From contig JAAONU010000002.1 of NCBI GenBank assembly GCA_012932295.1, forward strand, positions 23,529,770 to 23,593,769: a stretch of DNA of 64,000 nucleotides, in the 5' to 3' direction. Shown in pieces: positions 23,901-32,900 of the stretch. The DNA comes from Cyclina sinensis (Eukaryota; Mollusca; Bivalvia; Venerida; Veneridae). Position 1 is the stretch's first letter. Every line of letters begins with the position of its first letter. A model generated the notes under the pieces. That model had not been told where the DNA came from. It made no database searches and was given only the letters and a program-made list of their open reading frames with translations. The translations under genes and the position numbers were made by a program.

Positions 23901-26900
23901 GTCCATGGATGTCTGTTTGTCTGTCTATCTGTCTGTCACCCTTCGTTTCCTTTCAATAACTTGAGTACCAGTTGACCCAAAGCCTTCAAACTTCAAAGGG
24001 TTATTGCCCTTATTGAGTAAAAATAAACCCTTTTGTTTTTTGGGTCAGCAGGTCAAAGGTCAAGGTCAGAGGGACCTCTAGAGTGAAAACCGTTTCCACT
24101 CAATAACAGGAGTACCATTTCACCCAGAGCCTTCAAACATAGGATGATTGCTTTAACTAAATAAAAGAATCATATTGCTTTTGGGGCTAGTGTTGTATCT
24201 TTGAGAAAACAGTAACGCCTTTATAGCTAACTATATATTTTTAATATGTCTATACAAAGCAAAGGTACAAGTGATACTGAAGCTGTACTGCTATCATAGA
24301 GGCATTTAAACATTAACAATGTAAACTAGCCAGTACAGTAACATCACGAGAGTGTATTAACCCTTATACTACAGAGTATATTTAACCATAATACTACATT
24401 CCTCTCTCTTAAAAAAAACTTTTTAATTAAAACAAAAGTTACTGAACACTTAGTTTTTTTTTTTATTGTCCTAAAATCTTTTTTTTTTTTTTTCCAGACA
24501 ATGCAACATCATTAACATTTTATCAGCATAACCTGATATCCTTACCTGTTTGTCAATTGGATAATTGCTGATTAATCTATTAACAGATAAACCTCAACAA
24601 AAATGTTAACTCGCCCAGAGAATGAGATAAGCTGTCAGTTTCAGTTGCTAATTAATGTAATGTAATGAGTCTGTATCTAATAATCCTTTACAATATCATG
24701 TCCTAATTCCCACACTTTTATATATTTAAAGCCTGGTTCACACGATAACTTTTTAACACTATATTTTTAAATGTTCATTTTGTTTACACATAATTAAGTA
24801 AATCCATATCTGTCAGGTTTAAATTTAACACGTGTTGATCGTCTGAGTTCTTGTCCAGTAGAAGGTTTTTCTACTTTCCTTGGTGTGCTAGTTTTTGGTA
24901 TTTGAGAGGGTTGTTCAGTCACGGGTTTTGACTGTGATGTTTCTTGCGGCGGAGTTGGTAACTTCGGTGTTTCTGTTGGTAATTTCGGTGTTTCACACTG
25001 CACGTTTGTAGGCAGTGGATCTCTGATCAAACTAGGTGTTGGTTCAAATATTTGAACTGGTTTGCCGTAGTTTTCCGGAAATTTCGCCTCATTTCGCCTT
25101 AAATGATCAGCATGACAGAATCTTATTTTCCTGTCCACTTTCACTAGGTATGTCACAGAACTTTTAACCTTATGGATAACTCCTGGTAACCATTTCCATT
25201 TCAAACCTCCTGAAAGAGTTGTTTTTACAAGTACAGTTTCACCAACTTTATTTGGCTTTACCAGTGAAATTCTAGTTCTTAACTGTCTTTTCATAAATAG
25301 TTCTGCTGGTGACTGCTTTGTTGTAGTTTGAGGGCAATTCCTGTATTTCAAAAGAAACCTCGCAAGTCTGCGATTTAAAGAACGTTTTTGTCCATAATTG
25401 TTTTCTTCAAACAACTGCTTCTTTAAGGCTTTCTTTTATATTTGAACTGCTCTCTCTGCTGCTCCGTTAGATCTAGGGTGATATGCTGGAGCAAATGTCT
25501 GACGGATCCCATTTCTCTTTAGAAAAGTCTTGAACTCCTCTGACGTAAACCTTGGATCATTATCACTCACAATTTCCTCGGGTAATCCCCATGAACTAAA
25601 TAATTTTCTTAATTGTTCAATAGTTTTTTCACTTGTTGTGAGCTTCATCGGCATTATCTCTAACCATTTGGAGTAAGCGTCTGTAACCACTAAGAAATTT
25701 TGCTGTTTGAATTCTGCAAAGTCAATGTGTATTCTCTGCCACGGTTTTGTTGCCCATTTCCACGGGTGTAATGGAATCTCGTTAGGTGAGTTTTGAACAG
25801 ACATACACGTCGCACATCCACGAACCATAGCTTCAATTTCAATGTCCATATTTGGCCACCATACATAATTTCTAGCCAAAGCTTTCATTCTACACATTCC
25901 AAGATGTTCTTCATGTAGTTCTTCAAGCATTCGCTTCTGGAATTTTTCTGGTATTACGACACGAAGTCCCCACATGATAATTCCATTTTCAACTGATAGT
26001 TCATCCTTCCTTTTAAAATATGCTGATAACGTTTTATCTGGTACACTTGTTGGCCACCCATTCATTGTGTAATCCAATACTTTACTTAAAATTGGATGTT
26101 TTCTCGTAGCCTCGGCAATGTCACGCGAATTTATAGGTAATTCACTGTCCTCAACATGTGACACGTAACTTTCTTCGTCAGGAAGATCGACTTCTTTCAT
26201 CGGAAATCGCGATAAGAAATCACAGTTTGCGTGATCAGCTGATTTTCGATACACAATGTCGTAATCATAAGCAGATAGCGTAACTGCCCATCGTTGCAGT
26301 CTAGCTGCCGCCATCGTTGGTACACCTTTCCTTGGACCTAGAATTGTTGTCAGGCTTTGGTGATCTGTTATCAATCTGAAGTGACGCCCATATAAGTATT
26401 TATGAAATTTCTGCACTCCGTAAATCAAACTTAGTGATTCTCTATGTAGCTGACTGTAGTTTTTCTCACTGGCGGTCAAACTCCTTGAGGCAAACATAAT
26501 TGGTCGCTCGGTTCCATCTTCCATTGTATGTGAAAGTACTGCTCCAATGCCGTATGACGAAGAATCACAAGCCAAAGTAACAGGCTTGTTGACATCATAA
26601 TGAACCAATAGTTCACTGTTTACAACCATGTCCTTGGTTTCATTGAAAACCTTTTCACATTCGTCAGTCCATGCCCATTGAACACCATTTTTCAGTAGCT
26701 GGTGCACCGGATTCAATTTCGTAGCTAGGTTTGGCAAGAACGAACGATAGTATCCCAACAGTCCTAAATATGACTTCAGTTGAGAAACATTTTCAGGTCG
26801 CGGAGCCTCCCTTATCGCTTTAAGTTTGTCTTCCGTCGGTTGTATACCATGTTTGTCTACACGATGACCCATATAAGTGACAGTGTCTTCCATCCAAGAA

Positions 26901-29900
26901 CACTTTTTAGCATTCAATTTAATGTTGTGCTTCTGTAACCGTGTAAGCACTTCATTCAGAGTTTGAAAGTGACGTACATCATCAGGCGCTGTGATCAAAA
27001 TGTCGTCAATACGACACACTACATTTGGAATTCCGGCTAAAATTCTGTCCATAACTGACTGAAAAATAGCTGGACTTGATGATACACCGTAACACAAACG
27101 ACGATATCTGAATAAACCCATGTGAGTATTTACAGTTAAAAGTTCCTCCGAACTCTTATCTAGCTCTAATTGTGTATAGGCATGAGATAGATCTAGCTTT
27201 GTGAACTTCTGTCCACCTGCCAATGTCGCAAACAAATCTTCTGTGTTAGGCAAAGGATATTGTTCCTCATTAATTTCTCTGTTTACGGTAACCTTGTAAT
27301 CACCGCAGATTCGTACCGTTTTATCCGGTTTCGGCACAATTACTAGTGGAGTCGCCCACTCACTAGCAGGTACTCTATAAACTATACCGGCTTTTTCCAT
27401 ACGCTCAAATTCCTTCTCTACGGATTCACGTATAGAAAATGGAACAGGTCGCGCTTTACAAAATATAGGCTGAGCATTTTCCTTCATTCTGATTTGTGCT
27501 TTGTAACCCTTGATAGGTTCTTGATTTTCGGTATCCTGTGTGAACAGGGTCTGAAATTTTTCCTTTAGACCTGCCAATGACAATTCTTCTACACTATTCA
27601 CTGAGTGAGAAAATATATTACTCCAATTCAAAGGAATAACTTCTAGCCAGTTTCTTCCAAATAATGCTTGTCGTCGGCCTTTTGCCACAACTAATGGTAA
27701 GACATACTCATTCCCACCATATTTCACATTTACATCACACTCCCCTAGCAGCTCTATCTTATTCCCGGAATAAGATTTCAATTTCAGCTGGGAGGGACGT
27801 AGAGGGTACTTCTTTAGCTCCTTTCTGTATAAATCCTCGGATACAATAGAAACAGAACTCCCTGTATCCAGTTCCATAGAAACAACCGTTGTTCCAATAC
27901 AAGGCTGCAGAACGATTTTCCTAGTGCTTTTTCCAGAATATGCACAAGTATACACACTGTTCATATCGCTATCAGAACCAGTGTCCTGCACATATCGAGT
28001 ATCACCACGGGATTTGCACTTCTTGGCCAAATGTCCCGTCCTTCCACAAGAAAAACACTTTGAGTCCTTGAACGTACAAGTCCAATGTTTGTGTGGCTTT
28101 CCACACCGAAAACACTCCATGCTTTTCTTTGGTGCTTGATGGGTTTTCTGCCCTGCTTGTTTGCTATAATCCTTACGATTTCTGGCACTAGTGTTCGTGG
28201 TGTTAGTCTGTGGTCTATGCTTCTTTTTAATGGTGTTAACACTAACTGATGCTGAGCTACCCGAATTAAATGAAGCCGTGTCCCTGTCAGCCATTTCCAT
28301 CGCTTGAGCTAACTGGACGGCTTTCTCAAAAGTAAGTCCATCCTCAGAAAGTAATTTCCTTTGAATGACTTCCGATTTCAACCCACAAACGAAGCGATCC
28401 CTTAAAGCATCGTTTAAAAATGCATCGAATTCGCAAAAGGTTGCTAATCTTTTTAGCTCAACAACGTAAGAATTTATGTCCTCGGAATCCTTTTGATTTC
28501 TTTTATTGAACTTGAATCTTTCACTTATAACCAGAGGTTTTGGCATGTAATAGCTTTTCAGTTCTTTCACCATGTCCGCATAACTTTTCTCTGATGGTTT
28601 TCCAGGTTGCAGCACATTTTTCAAAGTTGCATATGCTCCCGATCCAATAACTGCTAAAAATATTGATGCCTTTTTCTCGTGTTGTGTTTCATTTGCCAAA
28701 AAATACTGTTCTAAGCGCTCCACATAATTGTCAAAAGTTTCCTTTTCTTTTTTAAATTCTCCAAGTTTTCCAAAAGTTGCCATTTTTTAAAAAAGTTACA
28801 GTTTAAACCACAGTTTATGAATTTAATATCCAATATTAAATTGTCATCCTCGTCGCCAGTTGTTGTATCTTTGAGAAAACAGTAACGCCTTTATAGCTAA
28901 CTATATATTTTTAATATGTCTATACAAAGCAAAGGTACAAGTGATACTGAAGCTGTACTGCTATCATAGAGGCATTTAAACATTAACAATGTAAACTAGC
29001 CAGTACAGTAACATCACGAGAGTGTATTAACCCTTATACTACAGAGTATATTTAACCATAATACTACAGCTAGTATGTCAAAGGCCAGGGTCAAAGGGAC
29101 CTTTAGAGTGAAAAGTATTTATGCAGAGTAACTGTAGTACCATTACAGCCAGAGCCTTCAAACTTAATATGATAATTGTATTAGAGGAACCCTTTTGTAT
29201 TTAGGGTTCATTGGTCAAAGGTTAAGTTAACAGGGAGCTCTAGAGTGAAAACTGTTTCTGCTCAGTAACTGTAGTACCATTTTACCCAGAGCCTTCAAAC
29301 TTCATAGGATGATTGTCTTCTTTACTCAGTAAAAGAACCCTGTCATTTTTGGGGTCAGTAGGTGAAAAGTCAAGGTCACAGGACCTGTAGAGTGAAAACT
29401 ATTTCTGCTCAGTAACTGGAGTACCGTTACACCCAGAACCTTCAAACTTCATAGGGCAATTATATTAGAAGAACCCTATTGTTTTTTGGGTCTGTAGGTT
29501 AAAGGTCAAGTTCACTGGGACCTGTAGAGTAAAACTATTTCTGCTAAAAAGTTTGAGAACAATTACACCCAGAGTCTTCAAACTTATAGCAGACTTATTC
29601 AAACTTGCAAACAACGAACGCCCATAACAACCAATAACGATACTTGTAACATGAGACTCAGGTGAGCAATTAAGGGCCATTATGGCCCTCTCGTTATGTA
29701 AGAGTATCGATACAATTCTCAGCTTACTGACAAATCCGATGTTTCAGATTTCTAAGGGCCTCTAGGTACTAGGTATTCTCATTTTACGAGATAAACATTA
29801 TTTTGAAGATAGTATTAAGCCTTTAGGCATTTTAAACAGTATTCTTTTAAAGGTCATGTGACACGAATTTTTGACCTCGAAATTTTCATATGAGCGAAAA

Positions 29901-32900
29901 ATATATATACTACTCTTACTGTTTTACAAATTTCCCCAGGTAATTTTCATCTTAAAGATGTTTTTATAGCAAATTAAAATCCATATTTTACGCACTTGGT
30001 CGCGCGCACCTGTTACGAGCAAAACCGGAAGTGACACACATTTATCTCTTGCTTCTTTAAACAGCTGCCTGGATTGTTAACAAAAACTTTAAAATTATGA
30101 TTGAAAATGAAAATTTAGACTGAATGTAGTAAAAAAACAAAATTGAACAAGTTAAGCTAACATTATGAATATACATTGAAGATTTTTTTTTAATAAATAG
30201 TTTGAAATTTTGATGGTATTACGAAGCCAATGAGCAATATTATATAGAGGCTAGTTTAATCAGGGTTATAGAATTAAAAGATACACCCGTGAAAATAAAT
30301 AGACTAAGAGATATTTTTCAAGTAACTAATCCAAAAATATTTTGAACATGCTTATTTTTATCCGATGCAGTTTGATGGAAGACTTGATTAACTAACTCCA
30401 ATCGAGACATTTTTTCCATAACAAACATTCTCCTTACAGTGATGTGTTGCTTATTTGTCTGTGGTATATTTTGCCTGAGGTACGTGTAGGTAATCTTTGA
30501 CTAGATTTTTTCATTAAAAATGCATATCTCTTTTTTGGCTCATTAATTATAATTCATTCTCCCTTTTTTTGAAAACAAAACAATAATTATCAAAGAACAA
30601 ATAATATGAAGAAGCCCTTTTTTTTTTTTTTGATAATTTCTTCACATTTAGAAGTCAAATAATTTGTCTCAACTTTATCGTTGATTGGGTCATAAAAGAG
30701 TTAATTGCTTTGTTTTGACAGCTATGCAGAATATACAAGGGTCCCATTTGGCAGGTTAATTTGCATAAATCCCACAGTATTAGGCGTGATTTATGGATCT
30801 TTGACATTTAATTGGATATTAATTTATAAGCAGACACAAATTTCTACTTGATGGACTTGCCATAATATTATTTTTCAAGCAATATCCCAACATGAAAATA
30901 AGCCCGCCCGCTTAGCTCAATAGGTAGAGCACTGGATTAGTAATCCATCGGTCGTTGGTTCGACCCCTGGGCAGGGCAAAATTTCTCCGTGACAGTTGTT
31001 CTCAGACATTGTGTCTTATGATCATTTGTCTCTCACCGCTGATTCAGAGTAGATCATGTGGGAACAGTAGTCAGTCAGTTGCGGAGAAATTGGCAATTAC
31101 TGGTCAGTTATCCAGGAAAACCGGTTAGGTGGACTGACCGCCGAGATATAACTAATGTTGAAATCGGCGTTAAAACCCCAAAACAAACGTGAAATACAGT
31201 GTAGTGTGAATAGTGTTGTATCCAGGATTAAAAAAGGGCATGGTGCTGTGAAAAAGGGGCAGGGTGCTGCCAAAAAGGGGCAGGGGGCAAATATGCGTCT
31301 TTTGCTAGCAAAATGGCATTTTTCACCATACACCGTGCATTATATTATGCCAAGCATCGTCTCTTTATTATTATTGTTATCATTAAAACTATATAAGTTG
31401 TAAAGTGTGAATCAAATACAGGTATTTGTTTTATTTAATTTACTTTTTAATCATTGTATAACTACTAGTATATGTTACTTAAAACAGACAAATACTGCAA
31501 GAAACTTCTAACAGCTTTTATTTTTCTAATCTCTCCATTTCATACAATCATGTAGATCATTGCTAGCATTTGAACAGTATACACATTCAAGTAACACAGC
31601 ATACTATAACATAATTCACAGTAACCTTTTAAGACTGTTTTTATCTACTTGTAATCAGTTTGATGTTTTAAATTCAGAATTCCCTGCAATATGATGATAT
31701 GGATTAAATAAATATTGCTTGAATGTTGAAGATATCAAATCAACATACATCTTATATTTCAAGAATATAAGAATACATAGTACTCTAATATACATCTTTA
31801 GACATCTTAAATGTACATGGACCACAATTTGTAACATAAAGTGAAGTTAAAATGAAGCAACCAGCTAAAATGCATCACCTGAAACATAATGATATGTAAC
31901 TTTAAATTCCAGTTTTAAGAATCAGCACAACTGCAAAAACCTTCAGTCAGTTCCACTATTTTCTATACACCATTTTGTTCTAGTTAGCCTGCATGTTCTC
32001 AGTAAATGCTTCACTTTGAAATTGAAACACTGTCAGCATCTGTCACAAGCTTGATTCTACGAGGTTTCTGTTGGTGCCATCTATGCGACTATCCTCTTTT
32101 AAAGAGATTTGAATCAATGAATTTTAATGTTGCTTATTTTGACAATAAAACAGCAAGAGTACAATCTTGTATAAATTTAAACAATAGAGTCTTAGGGGTC
32201 CCACTAATTACCGACAAGAACAGACAAGAACCGTCAAGAAACTTAATTTTCAAATTATGTGCATTTTTCTCTTGTATTTTCTAATAAATTTTCTAATAAA
32301 TATATTATCGATCTATATCTGACAATATCAAAACATTTTTATGAAAAAATGATGAATATTTTCTATTTTTGACATACCGACAAGAAAATGCGCTACCGAC
32401 AAGAAAACGCGCTACCGACAAGAACTGGCTATGAACCATCAAGAAACGTATTTATTAGGAATTATAGTTCTGTCTCGCTACAACTCAAGTAAATTTTGTA
32501 AGTAACATTGTAATTGTTAACAAAACACATCAGAATCGTAACCGAAATTAATTTATCCGAAATATCATACACTTATCACGATGGTGATATGCAGTGTTCA
32601 AATGATTCACTGAATTTCCATTTAGTGAAACAAATGTTAACACACTAGATCACCTAAATTCACTTCAATTTTACTACACTCAAATCAAAAAGAATTTGTT
32701 TATGACGTAACATCAAGTGAGGAAGTGATACGCAGCATCTAAAACGTGGAGGAGATAGTTTTATATAGAACCACAACATGGAAGAAATTGGAATATTTAT
32801 TAATATTTATCAAGGTAAGATTACAACCAGTTCTCCCACCGCAAAGTTTGAATTTACTTATAAAAATCAAGAAGTAATAACATTATTTTATTTAATTTAC

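Larger units (their letters stand above)
24191..29068 (-). mobile_element. Ty3/gypsy LTR retrotransposon, young, one nonsense codon
   Basis: A 4.88-kb element with two 208-bp LTRs, apparently identical, starting TG and ending CA, and a perfect 5-bp target duplication GCTAG (24186-24190, 29069-29073). It runs on the minus strand: 5' LTR 28861-29068, primer-binding site, gag-pol frame 28783 to 25436, integrase tail to 24794, purine tract, 3' LTR 24191-24398. Domain order protease, RT, RNase H, integrase places it in Ty3/gypsy (Metaviridae-type); there is no envelope frame. LTR identity implies recent insertion into intron 4 of the METTL27-like gene, antisense to it. One in-frame stop separates the integrase C-terminus. 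Confidence 0.96.
22675..29693. repeat. Pearl-like dispersed repeat with tandem cores, split by a gypsy insertion
   Basis: Begins AGCTCACCTGAGC and ends CTCAGGTGAGCAA, an 11-bp terminal inverted repeat. The left part holds units of about 140-160 bp marked by ACCAAGTTTGTTCAAAT (near 22838, 22990, 23150, 23402, 23559, 23700) and repeats of AGATATTTGG. The right part has units of about 130 bp marked by CCCAGAGCCTTCAAAC on both sides of the Ty3/gypsy insertion at 24191-29068. Without the insertion the element is about 2.1 kb. Layout (short TIRs, tandem core units) resembles the 'pearl' elements known from oysters; family identity is inference. Confidence 0.72.

Noticed and set aside
30902..30976. 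Functional tRNA gene
   Set aside because: A- and B-boxes are present but the acceptor stem does not close properly, and the sequence continues into a SINE body shared with 55609-55864.
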